In this document: piece by piece, positions 1 through 6,862 of the stretch | How positions within the stretch are numbered: the stretch's first letter is position 1 | Layout of the letters: each line of letters starts with the position of its first letter | DNA from: JBPYCR01 sp051846935 | GTDB lineage: Bacteria > Bacillota > Bacilli > Bacillales > Amphibacillaceae | Assembly (NCBI RefSeq): GCF_051846935.1 | Contig: NZ_JBPYCS010000035.1 | Coordinates: 1-14,872 of the forward strand | Reading direction: 5' to 3' | DNA length: 14,872 bases | The notes under the pieces: model-generated | The model's input: the letters and a program-made list of their open reading frames with translations, nothing else | Databases searched by the model: none | What the model was told of the DNA's origin: nothing | Made by a program: the position numbers and the translations under genes

Positions 1-134
1 GATATCATCTACATTACTATGAAAAAATTAATTTCCCTTCCTGATTTTCTAATTCAGCTTCATACGATTGTGAAGCCTTACTATGCAGATGAAGAAGGTA
101 AAAATAATTTTTTCATAGTAATGTAGATGATATC
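1..134. repeat. Perfect 30-bp inverted repeat (1-30 / 105-134) with 74-bp spacer
   Basis: Bases 1-30 and 105-134 are exact reverse complements; pairing stops at 31/104. Whether the repeat continues left of base 1 cannot be seen. The right arm lies inside the 3' end of the small minus-strand gene at 81-341. Frame 1 of the plus strand is open from base 1 to a TAG at 124-126. It encodes the same DIIYITMKKL peptide as the minus-strand gene, then 31 residues that look like ordinary coding sequence (ISLPDFLIQL, IVKPYYADEEGK). The spacer therefore looks like the natural continuation of the small gene, but in flipped orientation. This could be an invertible segment, two convergent copies of the gene, or an assembly or amplification fold-back. 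The sequence alone does not decide. Confidence 0.85.
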
Positions 135-341
135 CTTACCCTTTTGAAAAGCAAACTTAGCTTCAATATTAGCCACTTCTTGTGTTTTTCTATTGATTCG
201 AATTTCCTTTTCTTCAATTGGAACAAACTGATACACCTTATTATTAATAACTATTGAAAAATATTGATACGCCAATATAACACGTACGTAATCGTTGCTC
301 ATTTTAATATAGTAAGGCTTTAGCATTTTTACAGTTACCAT
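81..341 (-). CDS. Small protein of unknown function, 3' end altered by inverted repeat
   Basis: An 86-residue protein that I do not recognise. The ATG at 339-341 has a strong ribosome binding site (GGGAGGTGG, about 5 bases away), so it is probably expressed. The protein is basic and has hydrophobic beta-like stretches (YVRVILAYQYFSIVI, then VYQFVPIEEKEIRI). There is no signal peptide and no clear membrane helix. It lies downstream of the PRK06851-type gene on the same strand, with a weak terminator between them. The last seven residues (FLPSSSA) come from the spacer of the inverted repeat read in the antisense direction. If the spacer were flipped, the protein would be 110 residues, with 79 shared residues followed by 31 others. 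The reading frame is solid; the C-terminus is suspect. Confidence 0.6.
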   Translation of the reverse strand: MVTVKMLKPYYIKMSNDYVRVILAYQYFSIVINNKVYQFVPIEEKEIRINRKTQEVANIEAKFAFQKGKDIIYITMKKLFLPSSSA

Positions 342-387
342 CTTTCCACCTCCCTGTAATTTTCTGATTATTTAGTTGATTCATTTT

Positions 388-413
388 ACAACAAAACCTT
401 AGCGAACGCAAGG
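388..413 (-). terminator. Probable intrinsic terminator of the PRK06851-type gene
   Basis: On the minus strand the arms CCTTGC and GCtAAGG (one bulged T) close on a GTTC loop, followed by TTTTGTTGT. The stem is short and the T-run is interrupted, so it may be leaky and allow some read-through into the small gene at 341. The stretch 414-484 shows no further feature. Confidence 0.5.
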
Positions 414-484
414 GCTGTTGTTCATACGAATTACTCTTTTTTATTTTCTATACTTATAGTAAAAGTCAGTTAGAACGCTTCACT

Positions 485-1537
485 TTATATTGGAAGCGAC
501 AGTTTTTTAATAATTTCTTGCCCCCAGCTTTGCATTGCCTCGTCACGTATTATTTTCGCTTCTGTCGATTTTACGAGCCGACCTGCTTTTTTCAGCTGTG
601 CCACTCCTTTTTTCAGCTTTTCCTTATATTGAACGGTTAACAGATTTATCTCTGCAGAAAACGCTTCATCTGTACCCGGTGTAACCGCTTCTTCATATAA
701 GTCAACAATACAATCCGTACTACGGCTAGGGAAAAATTCATGTGGATCTGTGCTATCAAATATGCAAAAATCTAAGTCCCTAACAACAATCATATCAACG
801 CTTTTCGGGTCAAAACTACAATGATATCGTTCGACATCCAAGCCACGTGCTTGGCATGCTTCCATTACTTTTCGCATGAAGACAGATTTTCCTGTTCCTG
901 CTCGACCTTTTACAAAAACACGATTTGAAATTCCTTCCGTTATTTCAGGGATTAGGTTAACAACGCCTTCAGCAGTATTTGTACCAAATAGACGGTTGTA
1001 TACGTGAGGGGTTTTCTGTTGCTTATCTACGTTCGAGAGCAAATCGGTAATAAACTGCTCTGCTAATTCGTTTGCTTTTTCATAATCCATTTGTCTAATA
1101 TACAAATCCTCAAGTTCGTCATGAATCTTTAAGCCAGCTGCAAAATAATTATACGTCTCATTTGCTAGCTTTTTGTATACATTTTTAGCATTTGAGAGTG
1201 CTGTATATCCACGTTCATTAATGTTCGTAAACGAATTTAATTGAATCCTGTTCGCATTTTCTAATTTAGATCCAATCTCTTCAGTGACAACTGCCAACGA
1301 ACGATTACGAATGATTGTTCCTTCTAAATAGTTGCTACTTAATGGATGATGGAGCATTTCAACTCCGTCCTTATTCTTAAATACATTTGCTGTACGTGTA
1401 ATAATATCCGTTTTTAGTTTATAGGAAGGATGCTGAAGAACAATTATATTGTTCACCTTATTGAGATTAGAAGATAGATAATTTACAAACCCTGCCGCAG
1501 TATGACCACTTACATAATATTTTTGTGTCTCATTCAA
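485..1537 (-). CDS. PRK06851-family P-loop NTPase-like protein, first P-loop degenerate
   Basis: A cytoplasmic protein of 350 residues from TTG 1535-1537, which is near the usual family length. The frame is also open from GTG 1546, but that codon lies inside the only good Shine-Dalgarno match (AAGGATGTGG), so TTG, preceded by CGTAT, is preferred. The protein is an internal duplication. The motif YYVSGHTAAGFVNYL near the N-terminus is echoed by NRLFGTNTAEGVVNLI around residues 181-196. Each copy is followed by a P-loop position. The second copy has a perfect Walker A (GRAGTGKS, about residues 211-218). At the same place the first copy has LQHPSYKLKTD, which cannot be a P-loop. As I recall the family, other members keep GGPGTGKS there. 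The biochemical role of the family is not established. No partner gene is evident; an upstream terminator separates it from the DUF779 gene. Confidence 0.8.
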   Translation of the reverse strand: MNETQKYYVSGHTAAGFVNYLSSNLNKVNNIIVLQHPSYKLKTDIITRTANVFKNKDGVEMLHHPLSSNYLEGTIIRNRSLAVVTEEIGSKLENANRIQLNSFTNINERGYTALSNAKNVYKKLANETYNYFAAGLKIHDELEDLYIRQMDYEKANELAEQFITDLLSNVDKQQKTPHVYNRLFGTNTAEGVVNLIPEITEGISNRVFVKGRAGTGKSVFMRKVMEACQARGLDVERYHCSFDPKSVDMIVVRDLDFCIFDSTDPHEFFPSRSTDCIVDLYEEAVTPGTDEAFSAEINLLTVQYKEKLKKGVAQLKKAGRLVKSTEAKIIRDEAMQSWGQEIIKKLSLPI

Positions 1538-1588
1538 ATACGCCACATCCTTTTTTGTTATCCTATGTATATTCTGGCAATGGAGTGA

Positions 1589-1594
1589 ATTATA
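1589..1594 (-). promoter_or_regulatory. Candidate -10 box for the PRK06851-type gene
   Basis: A perfect TATAAT on the minus strand lies about 50 bases upstream of the TTG start and just after the upstream gene's terminator. The -35 region (TTGTTT at 17-18 bp) is poor, so this is only a candidate. Confidence 0.35.
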
Positions 1595-1607
1595 ACTATT
1601 TTTTCTT

Positions 1608-1654
1608 TAAAAAACAAAATCGCCAAAACGCCTAATCAGCAGTTTTAACGATTT
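1608..1654 (-). terminator. Intrinsic terminator of the DUF779 gene
   Basis: On the minus strand a 13-bp stem, AAATCGTTAAAAC pairing with GTTTTGGCGATTT (two G-U pairs), encloses a 12-base loop. A T-rich tail (TTTTGTTTTTT) follows. It starts about 20 bases after the DUF779 stop codon, so it closes that transcription unit. Confidence 0.75.
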
Positions 1655-1672
1655 ATAATACTTTATATATAC

Positions 1673-2029
1673 TTAGCGTTCAAGAGCAGCTCGCTCATCG
1701 TCTGTAAATACACGAGACCTCGTTAAAAACCGCTTCCCTTCTGGTCCTTCCAAAGAGAACATTCCTCCTCGACCATCAACAACATCTATAATAAGTTGCG
1801 TATGTTTCCAATACTCGTACTGATCTTTTGCCATGTAAAATGGTGAGTTTCCAATATCCCCCAGTAAAATATCTGATTCTCCCGTACGAAACTCATTTCG
1901 TGGATAGCACATTGGTGAACTTCCGTCACAACATCCACCCGATTGATGAAACATTAATGGCCCATGTATTTCCTTCAATGTTTCAATTAAAGCTAGGGCC
2001 TCCTCTGTGGCAACTACACGTTCAACCAT
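1673..2029 (-). CDS. DUF779 domain-containing protein
   Basis: A 118-residue cytoplasmic protein recognised as the DUF779 family from the cysteine-rich segment HQSGGCCDGSSPMCYP (residues 28-43) and the C-terminal SLEGPEGKRFLTRSRVF (92-108). H28, C33, C34, D35 and C41 look like a metal or cofactor site, but the family has no assigned reaction. The length is typical. The ATG has AAAGGAG about ten bases upstream. DUF779 genes are commonly found beside aldehyde dehydrogenases of the ExaC/AcoD/AldB group, and that is the arrangement here. A role in aldehyde metabolism is therefore plausible but inferred from context. A strong terminator separates the two genes, so a separate promoter or read-through is needed. 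Confidence 0.9.
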   Translation of the reverse strand: MVERVVATEEALALIETLKEIHGPLMFHQSGGCCDGSSPMCYPRNEFRTGESDILLGDIGNSPFYMAKDQYEYWKHTQLIIDVVDGRGGMFSLEGPEGKRFLTRSRVFTDDERAALER

Positions 2030-2253
2030 TTTTCACACTCTCCTTTTTTAAACTAATTAAAGGTTTATTCACGCAATTTATATAACTAGCCGTAGTAATA
2101 ATTTAAACTACCCATACATTGTTCGAAACCGCTCGTCTAATTTTCCGATCAATTAACTCCCGCTCGTGTTGGAGAGCTTTCCTGGTATTCCACAGGCTAA
2201 TCCGAAAACCCAAAACAAATATCTAGCAAACTTTCTTGCAAGCAAATAGTAGT

Positions 2254-2293
2254 GAAAAAAAAGAAGCTATGCGCGCTAAAACATAGCTCCCTT
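2254..2293 (-). terminator. Intrinsic terminator of the aldehyde dehydrogenase gene
   Basis: On the minus strand the arms AAGGGAGCTATG and CATAGCTTCTTT form a 12-bp stem (two G-U pairs) around a ten-base loop and run into nine T's. It lies about 20 bases after the stop codon and upstream of the DUF779 gene. The remainder of the intergenic stretch (2030-2253) shows no promoter I can call with confidence. Confidence 0.8.
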
Positions 2294-2311
2294 ATTGTCT
2301 ATCCAGCTAGA

Positions 2312-3832
2312 TTAAAACAATCCAGCTGCTCCTTCGCTATAGCTAATAAGTAGATTTTTCGTTTGCTGATAATGGCTAAGCATCATCTGATGATTTTCTC
2401 TTCCAATACCTGACTTTTTATAGCCACCAAATGCCGCATGGGCAGGATATTGATGGTAGCAGTTAGTCCAGACACGCCCTGCTTCAATTCCCCGACCGAA
2501 TCGATATGCCGTATTAATATTTCTCGTCCAAACTCCAGCCCCAAGTCCGTATAACGTATCGTTTGCTATTTTCATTGCTTCTTCCTCATCATTAAACGTC
2601 GCAACTGAAAGAACTGGACCAAATATTTCTTCCTGGAAAATACGCATTTCATTATTTCCTTTAAAAATCGTCGGTTGGACATAATAACCGCTTTCTAATT
2701 CGCCTTCCAGCTTGTTTACTTCTCCACCAATAAGAACTTCCGCGCCTTCCTGCTTTCCAATATCCAAATACGAACTAATTTTCTCCATTTGCTCCATCGA
2801 TGCTTGTGCACCCATCATCGTTTCTGTATCAAGTGGATGCCCTATTTTAATTTGCTTCACACGTTCAATCGCTCTTTCGATAAATTCATCGTATATGGAA
2901 GCATGCACCAACGCTCGAGATGGACATGTACAAACTTCGCCTTGGTTCAAGGCAAACATAACAAACCCTTCAATCGCTTTATCTAAAAAGCCATCGTCCT
3001 TTTCCATGACATCTTCAAAGAAAATATTTGGTGATTTTCCGCCTAACTCTAACGTAACAGGTATAATATTTTCTGAAGCATACTGCATAATTAGTCGACC
3101 GGTTGTCGTCTCTCCAGTAAATGCAACTTTTGCAATTCGACTGCTCGAGGCTAGCGGCTTACCTGCTTCAACACCAAATCCATTCACGACATTTAATACA
3201 CCCGGTGGTAATAAGTCACCAATTAAGTCTAGTAAAATATGAATCGAAGCTGGCGTTTGTTCAGCTGGTTTTAGTACGATACAGTTTCCTGCTGCAAGCG
3301 CAGGTGCTAATTTCCATGTTGCCATTAAGATTGGGAAGTTCCACGGTATAATTTGCCCAACTACACCTAACGGCTCATGAAAGTGATACGCTACTGTATC
3401 GTTATCAATTTGGCTAATTCCACCTTCCTGAGATCGAATCGCAGCTGCAAAATAGCGATAATGATCTACAGCTAAAGGCATGTCCGCTGCTAATGTTTCT
3501 CGAACCGACTTTCCGTTATCCCACGTTTCCGCTACAGCAAGCATTTCTAGGTTTTCTTCAATGCGATCTGCAATTTTATTTAGTATATTCGCTCGTTCTG
3601 TTACAGACGTTTTTCCCCATTCTTCCTTAGCTGCATGTGCAGCATCTAATGCCGCATCCACATCTTCCTTCGTTGATCTAGCAATCTCACAAAATACTTT
3701 TCCAGTGACCGGACTGACATTTTCAAAGTACTTCCCATTTGCTGGTGGACGATATTCTCCTCCAATATAGTTATCGTACCTTTCTTTAAAGTTTACGACA
3801 GCACCTTCTGTGTTTGGATTTGCATATCTCAT
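2312..3832 (-). CDS. NAD(P)-dependent aldehyde dehydrogenase, ExaC/AcoD/AldB-like
   Basis: A 506-residue cytosolic enzyme of the aldehyde dehydrogenase superfamily, full length. It is predicted to oxidise acetaldehyde or a similar short aliphatic aldehyde to the acid with NAD(P)+. Seen in the sequence: PWNFP (N165) and LKPAEQTP (K188) of the cofactor site, FTGETTTG (238-245), the general base Glu262 in LELGGKSPN, catalytic Cys301 in NQGEVCTCPSR, and EEIFGPV (401-407). The NQGEVCTCPSR form is characteristic of acetaldehyde dehydrogenases such as AcoD, ExaC and AldB rather than betaine-aldehyde dehydrogenases. The ATG has AAGGAGGAATT about ten bases upstream. Upstream lie a sigma-A promoter and a perfect cre box, suggesting CcpA-mediated glucose repression. 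The DUF779 gene follows downstream. The exact substrate is not fixed by sequence. Confidence 0.92.
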   Translation of the reverse strand: MRYANPNTEGAVVNFKERYDNYIGGEYRPPANGKYFENVSPVTGKVFCEIARSTKEDVDAALDAAHAAKEEWGKTSVTERANILNKIADRIEENLEMLAVAETWDNGKSVRETLAADMPLAVDHYRYFAAAIRSQEGGISQIDNDTVAYHFHEPLGVVGQIIPWNFPILMATWKLAPALAAGNCIVLKPAEQTPASIHILLDLIGDLLPPGVLNVVNGFGVEAGKPLASSSRIAKVAFTGETTTGRLIMQYASENIIPVTLELGGKSPNIFFEDVMEKDDGFLDKAIEGFVMFALNQGEVCTCPSRALVHASIYDEFIERAIERVKQIKIGHPLDTETMMGAQASMEQMEKISSYLDIGKQEGAEVLIGGEVNKLEGELESGYYVQPTIFKGNNEMRIFQEEIFGPVLSVATFNDEEEAMKIANDTLYGLGAGVWTRNINTAYRFGRGIEAGRVWTNCYHQYPAHAAFGGYKKSGIGRENHQMMLSHYQQTKNLLISYSEGAAGLF

Positions 3833-3856
3833 TGCACCAATTCCTCCTTCATTATT

Positions 3857-3872
3857 TTGTAATCGCTTACAA
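3857..3872. promoter_or_regulatory. cre box (CcpA site) in the aldehyde dehydrogenase leader
   Basis: TTGTAATCGCTTACAA (minus strand TTGTAAGCGATTACAA) matches the cre consensus WTGNNARCGNWWWCAW at every position and is almost a perfect palindrome. It lies roughly 30-45 bases downstream of the predicted transcription start and upstream of the ribosome binding site. This placement is typical of roadblock repression by CcpA with HPr-Ser-P. Confidence 0.75.
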
Positions 3873-3907
3873 CAAGATGAAGAACTGAGTTGCGTCCTCT
3901 ACTTATA

Positions 3908-3936
3908 AGTATACCAATTTATTTAAATTATTCCAA
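3908..3936 (-). promoter_or_regulatory. Sigma-A promoter of the aldehyde dehydrogenase gene
   Basis: The minus strand reads TTGGAA (3931-3936), a 17-bp AT-rich spacer, then TATACT (3908-3913). The predicted start is near 3901, giving a leader of about 70 bases that carries the cre box. Confidence 0.6.
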
Positions 3937-3976
3937 CCGTCCGACTTTATCAATTTCGTTACGAACCAATTACTGC

Positions 3977-4019
3977 AAAAAAGCGTTACATCCGCACTTC
4001 ATGCGATTGTAACGCTTTT
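3977..4019 (-). terminator. Strong intrinsic terminator after ydjO
   Basis: A perfect 12-bp stem (AAAAGCGTTACA at 3979-3990, TGTAACGCTTTT at 4008-4019) with an inner CGCA/TGCG stem. On the minus strand it ends in six T's, closing the MFS-HAD-ydjO group. On the plus strand four T's follow, so it could act weakly in that direction too. Confidence 0.8.
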
Positions 4020-4097
4020 CCTATAACGATTATCTATACATTTTATGTCACACAACCGTTCACTCAGTCGCCTTATCGTTTCAGGTAAATTCCCTAG

Positions 4098-4280
4098 CTA
4101 TTCCAGCTCTGGAAGCATTCGTACTTGCTGTTCCATTTCCGATTGACAAAGTGGACATGCAGGTGTCTTATTAAAGCTAAACGACTCTCTCATCCATCCT
4201 TGACAATCCTCACTCTTACAAGACCAGACATTTGTTTCAATTTGAGGTGCTGGTTCTTTTGGGCCACGAGAAAAAGACAT
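4098..4280 (-). CDS. ydjO: Cold-inducible protein YdjO-like zinc-ribbon protein
   Basis: A 60-residue cytoplasmic protein matching the YdjO family. The recognisable segments are WSCKSEDCQGWMRESFSF (residues 19-36), CPLCQSEM (42-49) and the terminal RMLPEL. Two cysteine pairs, C21/C26 and C42/C45, look like a small zinc ribbon. B. subtilis YdjO is described as cold-inducible, and its molecular role is not known. The ATG is preceded by GGAAGGGAG eight bases away. It lies 95 bases after the HAD phosphatase gene on the same strand with no terminator between, so it can be co-transcribed. It also has its own candidate -10. A strong terminator follows. Confidence 0.85.
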   Translation of the reverse strand: MSFSRGPKEPAPQIETNVWSCKSEDCQGWMRESFSFNKTPACPLCQSEMEQQVRMLPELE

Positions 4281-4309
4281 GAAGCCATCTCCCTTCCTTT
4301 ACTACTCTT

Positions 4310-4315
4310 ATTATA
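4310..4315 (-). promoter_or_regulatory. Candidate internal -10 box for ydjO
   Basis: A perfect TATAAT on the minus strand lies 30 bases upstream of the ydjO start. No convincing -35 element is seen at 16-18 bp, so an independent ydjO promoter is only suggested. Confidence 0.35.
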
Positions 4316-4375
4316 CCCTTTTTTTAGAAACAATTAAAGGCACGGCTATAAGTAGGCAAGAAAAGGCAAGGAAGC

Positions 4376-5116
4376 TTACTTTAGGACAAATTTTTCAATC
4401 GCTTTTGCAACCCCATCGTTTTCGTTTGTATCCGTTACAAAATCTGCAGCATTCTTAACTGCTTCTTGTGCATTACCTACTGCTACTCCGATACCAGCCT
4501 CTTCAATCATTCGGATATCATTAAGACTATCTCCAACTGCCATAATTTCATCCATCGTTATCCCAATTTTCTCACAAACCCACGCTAACCCGCTTGCCTT
4601 GTTTATCCCCTCGGGATTAACTTCTATATTTGTTGGCAAAGAATTAGATAGTTCAAGATTGCCATATTTCTGCAATTCTTCCTTCACTTGCTTTATCTGG
4701 TTATCATTCATTGAAACAAAGGCCATTTTCAACCATTCATGCGCATATAAATCATCCGGTCGAGAACCTTCTAAATATACTTCCTCTGTCGATACAAGCC
4801 ATGTTCCAATGCCTACTTTGTCGGCAAACGCACACATTTTATCAACTACCGATGCATCAAGTAAATGACGTTGCAGTAATTTTTTATCAGCTGACCAAAT
4901 TTCACTGCCATTCGATGTAATCATATACGTTGATAAATTTAATTCCTCAGCAATCGGATAGCAAATATCAAGCCATCGTCCTGTACTTAATACAACGTGT
5001 ACACCTTTTTCCATCGCTTGTTGAATTACTTTTTTTGTATACGGCGAAACTTCTAGCTGGTTATTTAACAATGTTCCATCCATATCTAAGGCAACTAATT
5101 TAATGTCTTTGTTCAT
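4376..5116 (-). CDS. Cof-type HAD-IIB family hydrolase
   Basis: A 246-residue cytoplasmic phosphatase of the haloacid dehalogenase superfamily, with its large cap between motifs II and III (Cof/IIB subclass). Motif I is LDMDGT with nucleophile Asp11 and acid/base Asp13. Motif II is STGR (about residue 44). Motif III is the lysine of NKASGL (about 173). Motif IV is GDSLND (about 195-200). Such enzymes hydrolyse sugar phosphates, FMN or pyridoxal phosphate, and the substrate cannot be told here. ATG 5114-5116 is chosen because GTGAGGAG lies seven bases before it. The longer frame from GTG 5131 would place that ribosome binding site inside the gene. It follows the MFS gene by 69 bases without a terminator, so co-transcription is likely. 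Confidence 0.9.
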   Translation of the reverse strand: MNKDIKLVALDMDGTLLNNQLEVSPYTKKVIQQAMEKGVHVVLSTGRWLDICYPIAEELNLSTYMITSNGSEIWSADKKLLQRHLLDASVVDKMCAFADKVGIGTWLVSTEEVYLEGSRPDDLYAHEWLKMAFVSMNDNQIKQVKEELQKYGNLELSNSLPTNIEVNPEGINKASGLAWVCEKIGITMDEIMAVGDSLNDIRMIEEAGIGVAVGNAQEAVKNAADFVTDTNENDGVAKAIEKFVLK

Positions 5117-5185
5117 ATAAAATCTCCTCACTGTAATTGATATATTACTTTAGCAACGTAATTTTAAGGGCATTCAAAAATTCAC

Positions 5186-6406
5186 TTAATCTAAAACATA
5201 TTTGTCTTGTCCAGCCCCCATTCCAAAATACATTACTAGAATCGAAACAATCATCAACGTTAGTAACGGTACCGTCCAAGCATGCGTTAAATCAAATAAA
5301 AATCCAATTAACATTGGGCCAATTGCCGCAAGCGAATACCCAAATGATTGAGCCATCCCCGATAGCTCAGCTGATTGCCTAGCATTCCTCGCGCGCATGC
5401 CTAAAAACGATAATGCCAATGCAAAGCAACCACTCATAGAAATTCCAATTAATGTTACAGATAAAATCATACCAATATAAGATGTACCTGCAAGCAAGCC
5501 ACCTGCTCCGATTAAATACATTACACAAAGGGCAAAAACAATCCACCGCTGAGATTGGAATCGAGCAGCAATTACCGGTACAAAAAAGCTAGCAGGTAAG
5601 CCGATAAATTGTGTATACGAAAGCATCCATCCTGCGGTTGCAATGCTTACACCATAAGCGTGTAAAATTTCTGGAAGCCATGAGATCGTCACATAAAATA
5701 GAAACGATTGCAGCCCCATATATAATGCAACCTTCCATGCAAGAAAGGATGTCCATATGCGATTATCTTTAGAAGTTACAAACTCCACTTCCACCTCACG
5801 TCTTGTCGCTTTTCCTTTTATCGCTAACCGTACCCAAATAATAATCGCAACAAATGCTGGAATCCCCCAAATAAGTAACGTTGCCTGCCAACCGAACTGA
5901 AGGTTTTCTGCAAATGGAATACTTAGCCCAGAAGCTGATGCAGCAAAAATCCCCATAGCAGTAGAGTAAATACTTGTCATAATTGCAACTTTAGCTGGGT
6001 ATTTTTCTTTTACGACACCCGGAAGGAGCACGTTGCATACAGCTATACCTAAACCAATAAACAAAGTACCTAAAAACAAAAAGAAAATGATAGATACCGA
6101 CCGTATTCCAATACCGATGAACAAAAAACATAAACCGATAATTAAAGCAATTTCATTTGAGAAGCGATTCGCAAGCTTCGGTACAACTGGTGAAATAACC
6201 GCAAATGCTATTAATGGGAGACTTGTAAGCAAGCCGACACTCCAGTTGGAAAACCCGATATCATCTCGAATCATCCCCATTAACGGTCCAACCGATGTAA
6301 TTGCAGGACGCAAATTAAACCCAATAAGAACAACTCCGATAAATAATAATATATGATTTTGATTTTTTGTATCCGTAGCTGACAGCATGTTATCTTTGCG
6401 ACTCAC
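5186..6406 (-). CDS. MFS transporter, CynX/NimT family (YycB-like)
   Basis: A 406-residue inner-membrane protein with about 12 hydrophobic helices. The first helix ends in GFNLRPAITSVGPLMG (residues 29-44), the hallmark of the CynX/NimT branch of the major facilitator superfamily, to which cyanate, nitroimidazole and YycB transporters belong. A soluble central loop is present around RLAIKGKATRREVEVEF. The substrate is not predictable; both uptake and efflux roles occur in the branch. GTG 6404-6406 is chosen because GGAAGGGAG lies ten bases before it. The open frame extends to TTG 6427, but that start would contain the ribosome binding site. The HAD and ydjO genes follow on the same strand. 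Confidence 0.88.
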   Translation of the reverse strand: MSRKDNMLSATDTKNQNHILLFIGVVLIGFNLRPAITSVGPLMGMIRDDIGFSNWSVGLLTSLPLIAFAVISPVVPKLANRFSNEIALIIGLCFLFIGIGIRSVSIIFFLFLGTLFIGLGIAVCNVLLPGVVKEKYPAKVAIMTSIYSTAMGIFAASASGLSIPFAENLQFGWQATLLIWGIPAFVAIIIWVRLAIKGKATRREVEVEFVTSKDNRIWTSFLAWKVALYMGLQSFLFYVTISWLPEILHAYGVSIATAGWMLSYTQFIGLPASFFVPVIAARFQSQRWIVFALCVMYLIGAGGLLAGTSYIGMILSVTLIGISMSGCFALALSFLGMRARNARQSAELSGMAQSFGYSLAAIGPMLIGFLFDLTHAWTVPLLTLMIVSILVMYFGMGAGQDKYVLD

Positions 6407-6438
6407 AGGATTGAAACTCCCTTCCAAACACTATTAAC

Positions 6439-6447
6439 ACTATAGCA
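6439..6447 (-). promoter_or_regulatory. Extended -10 promoter candidate for the MFS gene
   Basis: The minus strand reads TGCTATAGT, an extended -10 (TGn plus TATAGT). The -35 region is poor, as is usual for extended -10 promoters. The predicted start near 6432 leaves a short leader, containing the GGAAGGGAG site, before GTG 6406. Confidence 0.45.
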
Positions 6448-6716
6448 TATCTACAACGACAATAGATAATGGTTGGTTTTGAAACTAATTTCCCACCTAA
6501 CCATTCTACACTGAAGAGAAACTCATTTTTAGATTCTCGGTATGCTTGGAAAATAACTTTATATAAGATGATTTACGTTTTCATGTTTTACGATACGGTA
6601 TTTCCCAGGGAATAATCCCACTACTTGATTAGGAAATGTAAGTAGTGAAATGCTGAAGCTTTGAGGGGCGAAACTGGAGGCGAATAACAGGTGTCCTATC
6701 TTCTAAAACGTTGCAA
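6448..6716. other. Intergenic stretch with two small inverted repeats, no gene seen
   Basis: I find no credible gene here. An 8-bp perfect inverted repeat (CACTACTT 6619-6626, AAGTAGTG 6640-6647) encloses 13 bases, next to a small GGGA/TCCC hairpin near 6608-6619. A purine-rich plus-strand run (GAGGGGCGAAACTGGAGGCG) follows. It does not match any riboswitch or T-box core that I know. Confidence 0.5.
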
Positions 6717-6768
6717 ACAAAAAAGGAACCCAGTTGCCGACAAAAACAATAGCAAGCTACTGGTTCCC
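6717..6768 (-). terminator. Intrinsic terminator of the TAXI-TRAP operon
   Basis: On the minus strand GGAACCAGT pairs with ACTGGGTTCC (one bulge), extended inward by TTGC/GCAA, and runs into six T's. It lies about 95 bases after the permease stop codon. A smaller TGGCAT/ATGCCA hairpin (about 6830-6850) sits just after the stop. Confidence 0.75.
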
Positions 6769-6862
6769 ATACGTTACACTGAAGCGGTACATTTAACTAC
6801 ATCTAATCGCATCTTGGCTATATAAATTGGCATGATTAACTGAAATGCCATGCTTCCCTTTA

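Noticed and set aside
2712..3242. 176-residue plus-strand frame inside the aldehyde dehydrogenase
   Set aside because: A shadow of a well-supported enzyme gene, with no ribosome binding site or recognisable domain.
6570..6590. cre-like ATGAAAACGTAAATCA (minus strand) upstream of the MFS gene
   Set aside because: The right half is shifted by one base against the consensus and the site is far upstream of the promoter.
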